A stretch of 64,000 nucleotides of DNA from Apostichopus japonicus (lineage: Eukaryota > Echinodermata > Holothuroidea > Aspidochirotida > Stichopodidae). The translations under genes and the position numbers were made by a program. The notes under the pieces are model-generated. The model saw only the letters and a list, made by a program, of their open reading frames with translations. It made no database searches and was not told the DNA's origin. The stretch is from assembly GCF_037975245.1 (NCBI RefSeq), contig NC_092561.1:8430001-8494000 (forward strand), written 5' to 3'. Of this stretch, positions 27,881-40,081 are shown in pieces (the stretch's first letter is position 1; each line of letters begins with the position of its first letter).

Positions 27881-29505
27881 AAAAGAAAGACAATACTTTG
27901 ATAGCGATGTCAGTTGTCTTTGTTTGTATTGCTGTTTGTTTGTTCGTTTGTTTGCTTGTTTGTTTGTCTGTTTAAAAGATCGAGCTGAATCAATTGACTA
28001 TTCTTTGTTCATGTCTCTCAACCCCCACCCCCCCCCCCAACCCTACGCCTCTCCCTGGAATTATCATTTCTCCAGTTTCTTGACACAAAATATACATAAT
28101 CATATATCGTACTTTTATCTTCCTCAGAATGAAAATAAAAAAATGATCAAGTTGGAGAAATTTTCGCACAACATTGACATTGAATATTTTAATTAATTCA
28201 TGCATTATATATACCACGTTTCTTTTTATTTCTTTCATTTTTCATTCTTACTTTTATTTATTTATTTCAATTTTGTTCCAAAGAAGGAAAGAGGCCCTAG
28301 AATTAGTTAGTCATTCGGCAAACATCCACCCATCAGTATTTCCCCCCGCTATATAAGCTCTGTCATATTTAATCTAGCGAAAATGATTGCGTAAAATATA
28401 TGCAGCAAATTTATAACGCAATAGTTATCAATGTACATGACCTATCCTAGTTTTTTTCGTGACTTGCAGCAAAATAAGAAGAAAAAAATATTGGAAAAGT
28501 TTCATACCCCCTAGAAACCAAAAGTGTTTGTTGAAACGGGTAAAATAATTTATGTAAAAAATAACATAATAAAAATACAAAAAATATAAAAAATAATAAA
28601 AAGTCGTGCTTTTTTTGTAATCTTTTTATTTTGGTTGGAACGAATTGCCATAATTTTTTCTGTTAAATTTTCTCTTCATTTTGTTTCCATGAAGGGATTT
28701 AAATTTTAAAATTTAATAAATTCCGAAAAAAAGGCGATAATTTTGGTATGTTCTTATGTGTTGCTCAAAACGTGTCAAATGTTTCATGTCATGCAAAAAA
28801 ACAAAAAACAAATCTTTTTTTAAATTTTCTCTCGTTTGGTTGAAACAAATTGCCATCGTTTTTTTTTTTTATTTATTTTTAAATTTTCTGTTAATCTTTT
28901 TTATTTTAATGTTTCCATGAAGGGATGTAAATGTTAAAAATTTAATTGTTTCCAAAGAATGCGTTCATCTTACTTTATTGATGTTTTTCTTATGATGAGG
29001 AAACTTGGCGATCAAGTTTGATAAAAATTTTCATTGTCTTATATCTTGTCAAACATTTAAATAATAACAACGAAACATTTCTTTGTTATACTTTTCAATT
29101 AATCGTGTATAGATGTTATCTTGTTATCTTAGCCAGAATTATCAAGTTTTCTTTTGTTAATCACAATTACTTGCTCACTCACACAGCACACACAGACAGG
29201 AAAAATAATAATCATTGCTACAGGTTTAATATACCTTTATAACAAAGGTATAAAAATTAATTTTATCGCAGTAAATATTTCACTTGTTATCCTAAACGTT
29301 TCGAAGAATCAACAGGTTTAGATAAAATCGTAACCTAAATAACCAAAAAACGTAACTTTGATTTGATTTGATTTCTTCCTTTTGACTGTAATTAATAAAC
29401 TCCTGTCGTTAATCGTTGATTGTGTTAAAGGGCTTTATAAAGAAGATTACCAATTAAGTTTTTCACCAGGCGTTCCACGCGCCCGTTTGAACGTTACCGT
29501 TATGT

Positions 29506-29580
29506 ACCGGAAGTAGCGACACGTGTACCGGAAGTCATAAAGCGTGTTCACATTGGCTGAAGCAACTGAGTACCGGAAGT
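29506..29580. promoter_or_regulatory. Triple ETS-type site cluster
   Basis: ACCGGAAGT, the consensus of ETS-family factors (GABP/ETS1 class), occurs at 29506-29514, 29527-29535 and 29572-29580, each preceded by GT. Spacings are 21 and 45 bp. The cluster is GC-richer than its surroundings and lies about 2.1 kb upstream of the achaete-scute-like gene. The sites are seen; enhancer or promoter function is inference. Confidence 0.4.
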
Positions 29581-30873
29581 AAGATCCTGTCAACGCAGCC
29601 AACAGGAGGTTTTTAGTATATATAGTTGAAACAAACATAATCCGTCTTAAAATCTTGATGCTTTTGAAGAAATATCCACATATCAGATAAAAAATAAAGA
29701 AAACTCTTATAAAAGATTGAGATTTAAAAAAAAAATATGGAAAGAAAAATAATAATAGAAAGAGAACTTAACGATAATATAGAAGGAGAAAAAATACACT
29801 CCTTTCTGTGGGGGGTGATTTTTGTCTCTTTTTTTTTGGGTTGTTTAAAGATGATTGGATAAGGGGTGAAACAATTCAAACCGAAGAAGCAAAAAGTTTT
29901 TCGCTAAACGGTTTTAGACGGAAGCAGCTGAAACCTGACTTAAGAAATGATCACAAATAAAAAGTCAAGAAACGAAAACATAAAACAGATTTTTTTTTGG
30001 ATACAAAATTATTTTCTTTTTCTTTATCTTGAGCTTATTTTTGCGGAACTTTTTCATTCCGGAGACTGATTACAGACCAACTAATGTTTTCATTATTTAT
30101 AATCACATAATCTTTCATTAAAGAAAAGAAAGGGGTGGGGGAAGAAAGACAGAAACATGTGGAGAAAATAGATAATTTTTTTTTCAAAGATGAATTACTT
30201 CCAGACGAATTGTTTCAATTTTTTATTATTTGTTCATTAATTCAAGAAGACAAATGAAACATCAGATTTAGCAATAAAGACAATTATAGGTTATATTTCT
30301 TCATGGGGAGGAGTGAAATAATATTTGACAGTTGATTCACCTGTCCGTTTTGTTGTTCTTATCTTCAGATAAGAACAGAAAAGTTATCAAATATACTTTT
30401 TTTATTTCGTATATAAATACAACCACTTCACGTGCATATCGTGTCAGATGTGTCAAATGTGTCTTTGGGTCTCAGCCGTGAACAGGAACAACATTACTAT
30501 AATACAGACGAGAATTTGTTACTCTTTATATAACGAAATTGTAATCAGCCATCCTAGGATACAACACGTATGTGCACGCTGTTTACAATTCTGGAAAGTT
30601 TAACGTGTTATTTTCTGTGGAGCTATCGCGAAAGCAGTGGTGAAGAAAGTTCGAGGCGGTGGTAGGAAAAATAATATTTGATTTTCCGAAAATTTGTTAC
30701 GGACATTATCATCAGTGGACTGCGTGAAGTTCTGGAAACTTCGCAAATCAAAGTAGAATCGTTCATATCAGAAACTTTGCTCCAGCGATTTCATTATTCT
30801 TACCTATTAATTATGTTTTATGGTTTTACTTTCTTATTGTTTAGCGAGCAAAATTGAAAAAAGTGTAACTTAC
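29581..30873. other. Gene-free stretch
   Basis: A-rich and T-rich tracts. Nothing recognised. Confidence 0.4.
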
Positions 30874-31080
30874 CGTGTAAACACGCCACCCCACGTCTCT
30901 GTATAGTATACCAGTCCTGTGATATTCTTCTCGCGAGATTAGTAGACGTCTATTTACAGCCGTTTTATATTTTATGTTCAGTAAATACCACTCCAGTCTA
31001 TGTACCAAGTTCGCTTCAAATCTACTTTGCTGTGCGAAATCAGGACACGATTCTTTTTCTAAATCCCAGCACCATCTTGA
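30874..31080 (-). pseudogene. Possible decayed Tie-like Ig exon
   Basis: A 207-bp minus-strand segment lies between a TTATAG acceptor and a strong GTAAGT donor. One frame is open throughout and includes LEWYLL and RRLLISREEYHRTG. A second frame near the 3' end reads DWYTIQRRGVACLHG, echoing GLYTIQRRG of Tie-like exon 3, and ends in phase 1 as the Tie-like exons do. The split between frames suggests a paralogous exon with a frameshift. It could also be an unrelated exon with a chance match. Confidence 0.3.
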
Positions 31081-31720
31081 CTATAAATAATTAACATATC
31101 ATCTATATTTTTTATGTCAGTTATAAGAAGTCAATTGAACCTTCCTTTGTGCCAAATTCTGATAATATTAACATACTACTATAGCAGAAAGCTCGTTGTG
31201 TTGGTTTTGTTATTATAATAATTTATGCAAAAAAAGGCGGAGTTTGATATAATTCTCGCAATCAGACACACCCAAATGACCTATATAAAAACAGTGCTTC
31301 GGTTTTGTATCAAATGAATGTTTCTTTTTAATTGAATAGTTAACGTTCTATTTGATATCACTTAAAATTGAAATCATATGTTATAACTTTTAGTGACAAA
31401 TATTGCTTATTAGATCAACTCAATTTATTTTCATTTATGCACCTGAAAAAAAAATTCTTCGCTGTGAATTTTGGTGATCTTATTCTTTTCGTGTTCTCGC
31501 TATCTTGGGAATTGATATTGTTCAGCACATTTGAAATACAATTTTCGATTTTGGAAAGTGATGTATTGAATTTCGCGGTGTTACTGGTATATATATATTA
31601 AATTGGAGTGACTACCCCTAACCAACCCTCCCTCCCCCCTCCACCCAACCTCGCCCAGAAAAAAAAGGTGTTAAGAAAAGGACAACGAAGCATTTTGTTG
31701 GTGTTTGACAGTTTGTGTAT
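31081..31720. other. Promoter-proximal region of the bHLH gene
   Basis: Presumed promoter and 5' UTR of the downstream gene. No core element is clear. A CCCTCCCTCC stretch lies about 90 bp upstream of the ATG. Confidence 0.35.
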
Positions 31721-32345
31721 ATGGATTATTGTAACATGGAGCTTTACGATTCAGAAACAAATGAAAACAGCAACCACATTATGGACGATGAGCGGTTGGA
31801 AGACGAAGAAGAAAACAGTTTGCAAGAAAATGATGATGATGAGAACGAAGAAAATTCTTCTTCGCCGTCTTCTTCGACATCATCGACCGGAGACGACGGC
31901 AAGAAAAAATCCGGCGCAGCTCCGTCAAGTAACGGAGACAGAAAGAAGGGCGGGACGAGCGTAAAGGATAAAGAACCACACATGGTACAGCGGAGAAACG
32001 CCCGCGAGAGACGGCGCGTTCAACTCGTCAACGATGGCTTTACGCGACTTCGTCGAAAAATCCCCACCGAACCCCGAAACAAGAAACTCTCCAAAGTTAA
32101 AACTCTGCAGTGCGCGATCAATTATATTTTACATCTTCAAGAAACTTTAGATGAGGCGGATAAGTTACAGAGAGCGGCTGGGGGCGGGTTTAGGGGGTAG
32201 TATGACCACGATGAACCCGTCACCGTACAATAACGCGCATCATATGGGTAGCCAACAGGGGCATCACGAGGGACTTACGTCGGTACCGATGCAAGCAGGT
32301 TCTTGTTACAACGACTCATGGGGTTACTTCGAAAATCCTCCCATG
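31721..32345 (+). CDS. bHLH gene, exon 1
   Basis: Carries the acidic N-terminus, Ser-rich linker, nuclear-localisation-like [18 protein letters not shown] and the whole bHLH. The C-terminal part is in a shifted frame after the G5 run at 32180-32184, yet stays open to the donor CATG|GTAAGT, which argues that it is coding. Confidence 0.8.
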
Positions 32346-35300
32346 GTAAGTTGAACTATGTTTGTTTGAACCTATGGTTTTTAATTTAAATTTATGTAAA
32401 TTTCTTGGCTAATTGATAAATAAATAAAATAGTAATTAAATAATACGATATGTGGAAATGTTGTTTAATGGTTTATCCGGGTACGTTTTACATAAATTTC
32501 TCGGTATATTACAAAATAGAATAATTATTGATGAGCTACAACATGAAGAAAAAACAAGCAAGGAATGAAAAACACCGGAGTCGAATTAATTTGTCATTCT
32601 TTTATCTGGGTGATACACGAATTATACTGTTGTCGGATGTAGACTGTTGTAAGCAACGTTCCGTTTTTTGGGTGGTACAAAACCCTCCCCTCAACCCCTC
32701 TACCCTATAACCCCCCCCCCCCCCCCCCCACAGCAGCCTTCTTGTATTTATCAACCCGAAGAATTAAATCAGATTAGATCAGATCAGCAAAAGGAGAACC
32801 TTTGATAAATTTTTCGCTTCTTTTTAAAGAATATATTCTTATATTGATGTAGACAATTTTTAAGGGGTTGGGGAGGGGGCGGGGGGTAAGTAAATCTGGG
32901 GAAGGGAAAAATGAGAGAAATCTGAGAAAGGACAAGATGTCCCTTAATTTATTTAATGACGGCCACGTAGCCTAATGGATAAGGCATCCGACTTCGGATC
33001 GGAAGATTGGGGGTTCGAGTCCCTTCGTGGTCGAGCGTAATTCAGTTTTCTAAATTTCTTTCCTGAGAAATGCAAGATGTATACACTGCATGGGGAAATG
33101 GTGTAGGGAACTTTCCGTTCCTTGGTCCCTACCCCTCCCACGGCAATCCTTTTAATCATCAAACTAAAGAAATAAAGCAGAGGTACAAAGTTATCAGTAT
33201 TTCGGGTTGGTAACAACATTCCGTTTTTGGTGTTTTCTTTTTTAATCATATTTTTCATTGCCAGGGGTGATGCTAGAGAATGCTTTGAATTTTTTATCTA
33301 TAGTTATTTTATATTTCGTAAAATAAAAAATATATAATATTAGATATGGCAGCGTGAGTGTTCTTTACCTAATCATTATATAAGATACAATGTTATGGTA
33401 AAAAAAACTGTTTCCATTACTTTCATTAACTAACGGCCACGTAGCCTAATGGATAAGGCATCCGACTTCGGATCGGAAGATTGGGGGTTCGAGTCCCTTC
33501 GTGGTCGAGGGTAATTTTTGATTTTTAGTTTCCCAATTTTCTTCAATTTCTTTCAAGGGAAATGCACGATATATACACTGCATGGGAAATGGTGAAGGGA
33601 TTGTTCCTTTGTTTGGTCCCTACCCCTCCATGCCAATCCTTTTAATCATCACTGAACTAAAGAAATAAAGCAGGGGTACAAAGTTCTCAGGATTTCGGGT
33701 TGGTAACAACTTTCCTTTTTTTTCTTTTTTTCTTGTTTAATCATATGTTTCATTGCCAGGGGTGAGGTTAGAGAAAGCTTTTGGATAATTGATTTAGTTA
33801 TTTTATATTTTTTAAATTGAAAAATATTATAAAATTAGATATGGCAGCGTGAGTGTTCTTTACCTAATCATAATATAAGATACAATGTTATGTAAAAAAC
33901 GGTTTCCATTTCTTTCATTAACTAACGGCCACGTAGCCTAATGGATAAGGCATCCGACTTCGGATCGGAAGATTGGGGGTTCGAGTCCCTTCGTGGTCGC
34001 TTCCTTTTTACGCACTTAACGTACTCATCACTTATCATACCGACTTCTACAGAAGGAAACGTTAATGTGTGTGCGATGTCCATTTCGTAATACATATATA
34101 TATAATATAAATTATAATTTTAAATTATACCATATTTTATATATATATATATATATATAAATATATTCTAATTTTAACTGAAAGAAAACTAACTGAATAT
34201 TAATGTACCAACAATAACGAGTGAAAACAATTGTTTGGCAAGTAGATGTATTTTATATCTTTTCACATTTTGTTTGCTTACATAGCCTGTTATGTGCTTT
34301 CTGATATTAGAATGATTTGATTCCCAATGTCTGTAACCCTGACAACGAAATTCGCTTCGTATCGTATCCCATGCAGTGTATTCGAAGACCAGGATGTCGC
34401 GCAATGCATACTCTGCGCGCGCGATCTATAAAATACACTGTTGTCACGGTTTGATGCAAAATGTCTTAGGTTTATGAATATACACATGGTGATCTATGCC
34501 TTTGGATACTTCCCTCAGCGCCTTCATCCGTCCTAATGCTGCCTATACCCTCTGCCCTATATTCCTCTCCACATGCTCTACTCCCATCCACATACCCTAA
34601 TGCCCCCCCCCCATCCCCTCCGGTTTCTCCGTATGAAAGGTTGAGTAACCTTAAACTGTATTATGCATGGGCTCTCGCGAACGTGACCAAAAAAAATATG
34701 ATGACAAAACACAAAGAACTTCTGTCATACGAGAAAATGTTTAAGATGATGAATGTTACATGCATCGTTAATAACATTAATGAAACAACATACACGAGAC
34801 AAAGGAATGTAAAAAAAAACAGCATTTGGTGTTATTAAACAGGACAGGAGGAAATCAGAGGAAGAGGATGGGGAGGTTGCAGTCATCTCTCAAGCAGCTG
34901 GTCATGTTGGGGATTTATTTGTATGGAGCGGGTTTTCCCTTTCCATCAGCAAATGGCCACGTAGCCTAATGGATAAGGCATCCGACTTCGGATCGGAAGA
35001 TTGGGGGTTCGAGTCCCTTCGTGGTCGAGCTTACTATTTGATTTTTAGTTTTCCAATGTTTCTAAATTTCTTTCACGAGAAATTTATGATGTATGTATAT
35101 ACTGCATGGGAAAATGGTGAAGGGAACGTTACGTTGTTTGGTCCCTACCCCTCCATGCCAATCCTTTTAATCATCAAACTAAAGAAATAAAGCAGGGGTA
35201 CAAAGTTCTCATGATTTCGGGTTGGTAACAACTTTCCGTTTTGTGTGTGTGTATGTTTTTTTTTAACCATATGTTTCATTGCCAGGGGTGAGGTTAGAGA

Positions 35301-36110
35301 AAGCTTTTGGATTTTTTATTTAGTTATTTAATATTTTGTAAAATAAAAAAAAATATATAATATTAGATATGGCAGCGTGAGATTTCTTTACCTAATCATT
35401 ATATAAGATACAATGTTATGGTAAAATCTGTTTCCATTTCTTTCAATAACTAATGGCCACGTAGCCTAATGGATAAGGCATCCGACTTCGGATCGGAAGA
35501 TTGGGGGTTCGAGTCCCTTCGTGGTCGAATGTTTGTTTTGCTTTTGCACAATGAGATGTTTTTGCAGCATTTCCATATATATTTTCTTTGTTTCTCTCTT
35601 ACAGAAGTATATGAGAAGGTTGAATTACTTTGAAAAGTCATTCTTTATCAATTAATAGTGTGTGTGTGTTAGGAGTGGGGGGGGGGGGAGGGGGGCAGGG
35701 GGAAGTTTTTTTTTTTAACTCCAACCCTTCCTGGCTTATGCTCTCCCACCCTAATCTTACTATTCTAGAGGGAATGTTGTCTTGATCAATGCTTTGGTAA
35801 AATTGGAAAATTTGACGGCCAAACTAAAAAGGTTGACTTCCAGAAGAACTACTCGAAATCGAAATTTTAAAGAGTTTGATTCGCTCTCTGTAACAACATT
35901 TAAAAGAGAGTTTCCACGAGGTCTAAGTGTGTGAGTATACGTTTTTGATAAAACACCACTTTAAATTCTAAAGTGAAGGCCTCAACTAAATACGAATTGT
36001 GACGTCACGTTTTTTGATAGCCCAGTAAATATCTTAACTTGAGAAAATAGAATACTGCATTATTCAAGTAAAATGTAGGTATATGTTCATCATATATGAT
36101 AAAAAGTAGG

Positions 36111-36148
<38 letters not shown>

Positions 36149-39100
36149 GCATATCTGCGTATTCAAATATAGCCTATACAACGTTCGTTCATTGCTAATG
36201 TATAAGCAGGCTATGTTTCTCGGCTTTTTGGCGGGAAGAAACACATGACGTCACAATTTTGTGTGTTTTTATATCCAGTGAAGAGAAGTATGTTGATAAG
36301 GTACATGTAGGAAGATCGAACTAACGGAATTGTCTACAAGAGGTATATGTAACCGAACGAATAATCTAGAGGCGAAGCTCAGGGACTCGCATTATTTACG
36401 GAGACATAAATCGTAGTTACGGAAATGTCGGCAGGTGTTTCGGAAATTAAAATCGCCTGTTTTGCAGCGACGAAAAATATTCATCACCGCTAATCGATCG
36501 ATAAGTTTTACATCTCCTCTTTCTTATATTTATTTAAAAGAACAAAGGTCTGATAGTCTTATATACCTTGTGTGCAATGGGGGAATGTAGGCCTACATGA
36601 AGCTTGAATTGAGTGTGTAGGGCTTCGATAAAGAAATAAAATACCTTTATTAATAACTGGCTGTGAGGTATAAGATTAGAAACATCAAATCAAATTGTAT
36701 GCTGTATTGTAAGAAAATTTAATGAACACGGAGAAGAATCAATTAACATCGGATTTACTGTTTGGCTGTGCCGTATATAAACACAATGCCAAGTGACTTC
36801 TGCGTCCGATATGCAATTGGACCAAATCGGCCCGGGCCCAGGGATTCAGATGAAGCGGTACCCAAATATTAGAAGGTAACAAAAGGAAGAAAAGAGGAGG
36901 GGTGGGGGTGGGGATGCAAAATGAGACGTACGGTATATCGACACATTTCAAGGAAGGTCTTTACATATAAGAGTTTGTTTTTGTTTTGACTCATATTAGG
37001 GGGTACCGTACCGTATATTAATTAATACGTGAAATAAAAACTGGAAGTGAGAACTGTGCAACACCCCCACCCCCCCCCCCCCTCTCCAACAAATAATTTG
37101 ACATTAAGCTTTTGCTTCGTATTGTAATACAAATGTGTTGTGAATGAAATACTGTCTGTGTCGTGTTAACCCAGCAGTATCTATATATGAAGGGAGTTGG
37201 GGTGGGCGAGGGGTGGGGGGGGGGGGGGGTTATAGAGGGTAACTTCTATGGATAGAGGGGAAAGTGGAAATAGCGTTTTACACATTGGCATATTCTTTGT
37301 TCGTTCGTTCGTTCGTTCGTTCGTTCGTTTGATTGTTTGTTTGTTGTTTGTTTTAATTGAGTTAGTTCTTAATTACGTTATTTTGGGAAAGAAAGCTTAT
37401 AGTGCACTGTATGTATATTTCGTTGTAAATGCATGTAAACATTTCACTATTTTTATTCTGATATCTCAAAAATTGATTCATAAATCACAATGTCCATTAT
37501 TGATAATAATCAAATCAAAGGAACGTCAGCATTTCTTGTTAATTGCAATATCTCGGGAAGTGACAGAGGTAGACAGGGGAGTGTGTAAGATGTGAAATTT
37601 AAATATCAAACTTTTATTTATTTATTTATTTTTGGTTCGACTTTCTGCTACTACGTTGTATTTGGAGGAAAATTACTCCCGCCCCACACCCACCACACCC
37701 GCACCCCCTTTCCCAAACACATAACCCAATCTATTCTTTTAACTTTCAGCGTAAATAATTTTACTTAATTTTGTGTAAAAAAAAAAGAATTGTTCGAAAT
37801 ACTGTTGCTGTTTCATCTTCTATTTATACAGAGAATTACGAAATGATACTTTAATTTATTCGAATTATTTTTACACTCGGTAACAACAATAAAATAGATA
37901 TGTAAAATAATGATAAGAATAAATTATAATAATAAAATAAATAAGTATTATTTACTTTCCCATTTCATATACTTGTAGGTATTAATGAAGAAATAAAGAT
38001 TGAAACAATTAATATTTACATATTTTTGATACTTTCTGGTGCGATATATATATAACTTCACATATAAAGTAAACAACATAAAAAGACCGCAAACAAATTA
38101 AAGTTAATTAAAATTAAGTAGGGCAGCCTGACGTAATGAAAACTCCCGGATGCAGGAACGATGCTTGTTAAATCGACCTTAAGTAAACGCCACAGGATAA
38201 CGCACATAACTAGATGATTTCTGGTAAAGAAAATAAAATTCCGCTTTAGTGGTCACCCCTAAGGCTATAACGTTGAACAGGACATAGGCCTAATAAACGT
38301 CGGCCTGGTTATAACTGTCAACTTGATTCGTAATCGGCGATTTATTAACATTAACCGTTCTACGGTTTCTATACAAATCGAGCTCGTGTTGTGCACGTGT
38401 AGTGGATATACCTTAACAAAACAGTGAACAAGTTTTCGTCTTAGAAGGAGTTTAAAACGAGTATATCCCGTTCATTGTTCTTTTTTTATAGTCTATAAAA
38501 ATGATAAAAAAAAACTAAAAATAACATTTTGGTAAAATTATTGACTTTTTTCCCCCCTTCCTTTTTCGTTTAGTTGGGTAGTTTATGTCTGGATTTTGAG
38601 GAGAATAAACAGCTGAATTTCTTAATGAAATTTAATAATGCATGAGGAAAAAGAAAAATAATTGATGATGGATTTGAAAATAAATCAAAGGGGTTCAATA
38701 TGCTAGTCTTTTAACGAATTTATTTAGGAGTTAGAACTTACCTGACACTTCTTCCTGGACAAAATATTTTGTACAGGAAACTGGTATTATAGTGTTTAAC
38801 CGTGTAAAATGATGATATTTAACATGCAAATTTATGGTGTTAGAAAAAATTAGAACCCTCTCTAGCCCGAACCCCCCCCCCCACTCCCATGTAAGGGGTG
38901 TGGGGGATTCTTTGCTCAGGAGGAAATTAAAAAATTTAGACATGAAATAGTGCATTACATTCTAAGGCATACAGTTAGGCTATAAATGAGGTGTATAAGT
39001 AGGTCTATACACGCAAGGTTGTTAAAGAATATATTTTTTGGTTACTATTTCAATTCGTTATCATAAAATGTAATAGGCTATAGTCCAGAGGATTCGGCCA

Positions 39101-39502
39101 ATCTTAATCGAGGAACGTTGATATTTTTTTAAATAATCATTAAAGATAATCATAAATTAAAAGAAAATACGTCATCAAAATGTTTCGATTTCAACACTCG
39201 TTCACGCTGCGTGGTGCTTACTTTGCTTCCCACACCAAACAGTCAGTATACTGTGCAATTGAACCGGCCTAAGACAATTACAGGTTGTCTCTAATATATA
39301 GGGGCGCTATTGATGTTCAAAGTCAAGTTGACGTTCAATGTTCTCAGAAGGAAGGACAGCGTTCGCTCGCTGCAAACGGCTTCCCTATCTGAAATGTATG
39401 TTATTCTCGATGTTTTTAACACACCGACTTTTTTACTTTTCCTTTTCGTTTCAGTGCAATCCGTACGAGTACCAAGATATGCGCGGGAATTACTACTACT
39501 AA
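31721..39502 (+). CDS. Achaete-scute-like bHLH transcription factor, two coding exons
   Basis: A proneural-type bHLH protein. The basic region [17 protein letters not shown], the loop with [10 protein letters not shown] and helix 2 [17 protein letters not shown] place it in the achaete-scute (ASCL) family, which binds CAGCTG E-boxes as a dimer with E proteins in the nucleus. The bHLH lies at about residues 88-145, after an acidic, Ser-rich N-terminus. ATG at 31721 is the first in frame; ATG at 31736 has the better context (A at -3, G at +4). Soon after the bHLH, a run of five G (32180-32184) puts the frame into TAG at about 32198-32200. The reading continues in the +1 frame ([12 protein letters not shown], then [13 protein letters not shown]) to a GTAAGT donor at 32346. 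A final exon with a strong acceptor adds [15 protein letters not shown] and stop. One extra G from sequencing is the simplest explanation; a true truncation is possible. Confidence 0.75.
32961..33033 (+). tRNA. tRNA-Arg (anticodon TCG), copy 1
   Basis: 73 nt. The acceptor stem pairs GGCCACG with CGTGGTC. The anticodon stem TCCGA/TCGGA encloses loop CTTCGGA, giving anticodon TCG (reads CGA and other CGN codons). The A box TAGCCTAATGG and B box GGTTCGAGTCC are intact. No intron, no encoded CCA. The nearby T-run is weak (TTTT at about 33042). Confidence 0.97.
33435..33507 (+). tRNA. tRNA-Arg (anticodon TCG), copy 2
   Basis: Identical over 73 nt to copy 1. A TTTTT Pol III terminator follows within about 15 nt. 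Flanking spacer is homologous to that after copies 1 and 4. Confidence 0.97.
33927..33999 (+). tRNA. tRNA-Arg (anticodon TCG), copy 3
   Basis: Identical over 73 nt to the other copies. TTTTT follows within 10 nt. Its upstream flank belongs to the repeated spacer but its downstream flank (34000-34954) is unrelated. Confidence 0.97.
34000..34954. other. Unique insert between the two tRNA blocks
   Basis: No gene. It contains a TA tract at about 34094-34162 and a C-run near 34600. It breaks the tandem array. Confidence 0.5.
34955..35027 (+). tRNA. tRNA-Arg (anticodon TCG), copy 4
   Basis: Identical over 73 nt. It begins the second block; TTTTT follows within about 20 nt. The downstream spacer matches those after copies 1 and 2. 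Confidence 0.97.
35455..35527 (+). tRNA. tRNA-Arg (anticodon TCG), copy 5
   Basis: Identical over 73 nt. Upstream spacer repeated, downstream flank unique with TTTT runs. The last copy in the cluster. Confidence 0.97.
35528..39454. other. Rest of the bHLH intron
   Basis: No gene recognised. Contains two palindromic CRE sites TGACGTCA (36000-36007 and 36246-36253), a TA tract (36114-36142), C and G runs (about 37066-37081 and 37208-37229) and a TTCG tetranucleotide array at 37298-37329. Confidence 0.45.
37298..37329. repeat. (TTCG)n microsatellite
   Basis: About eight TTCG units followed by TTTG variants. Confidence 0.95.
39455..39502 (+). CDS. bHLH gene, last exon (candidate)
   Basis: Follows a long pyrimidine tract and TTTCAG. 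In phase 0 it reads [15 protein letters not shown] then TAA, fitting the phase 0 donor at 32346 across a 7.1-kb intron. Many achaete-scute genes have an unsplit coding region, so this split is worth a transcript check. A TGACGTCA lies just after the stop. Confidence 0.55.
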   Translation, partial: CNPYEYQDMRGNYYY

Positions 39503-40075
39503 CACAAAACATGACGTCACAGACTCGATAATCCAATGATGGGATTGCATAATTCTAACCACATGGACGTCCAGACATAGAATCATGGAGTCATCATCAG
39601 GCCGGACCTTAGCGTTTCTTCTATTTATGTTCGGAGTGTCGAAGGCAGGCAAAAAAAAACATGTGCACTGTGTGTATATACACTTAAAGGGAGTGAAGAC
39701 TCACGCACAAAGAAACGGCTGATGCCGGTAATCTGACCTACTTTCGAATGAGGTGTAACGGAAGTGTTAGACACCACCATCGATCCCAGAAAGTACACAC
39801 ACAGCTTGCTACCGTCTGTCATTAGACATTAGTGTACAGTAAATACATGTAGCTACGGTCAATACCCACAACACAGTGTACATATCAGCGATGGACATCT
39901 CAGGTCCAGATAAAAGATAACAAGGTATTACGTTTCATTACTGTCTGCATGTTGTAGCGACAAGAAAAAAACTTCACTTGCAAGCAACGGAAGGTTAACT
40001 TTTTCAGAGGGCAGCACGCGGTTTGGGGCGAGTCTTCAATGCCTTTAACCCCGGCCAATGAGCGACAATGGAGAG

Positions 40076-40081
40076 AATAAA
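40076..40081 (+). terminator. Candidate AATAAA poly(A) signal of the bHLH gene
   Basis: The first AATAAA after the stop at 39502, about 575 bp downstream. Low certainty. Confidence 0.3.

Larger units (their letters stand above)
26161..29505. other. Gene-free AT-rich stretch
   Basis: No gene recognised. It includes a (TA)n array at 27408-27471, an ACATAGAAATA-type low-complexity array at about 27645-27880, and a diverged tandem duplication (about 28623-28710 and 28833-28955), both copies with ATTGCCAT and GTTTCCATGAAGGGAT. Confidence 0.5.
32961..35527 (+). repeat. tRNA-Arg tandem cluster, 474-500 bp units
   Basis: Units start at 32961 (474 bp to the next tRNA), 33435 (492 bp), and 34955 (500 bp); copies 3 and 5 end each block. 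The spacers share GCAGCGTGAG, ATACACTGCATGGG, TTGCCAGGGGTGA and CTAATCAT. The array is [tRNA-spacer-tRNA-spacer-tRNA], 955 bp of other DNA, then [tRNA-spacer-tRNA]. Identical tRNAs with diverged spacers indicate selection or gene conversion on the tRNAs. All lie in the bHLH intron on its coding strand. Confidence 0.9.

Noticed and set aside
32953-33258. Minus-strand frames with [19 protein letters not shown], here and at 35450
   Set aside because: They are the antisense translation of the tRNA-Arg genes.
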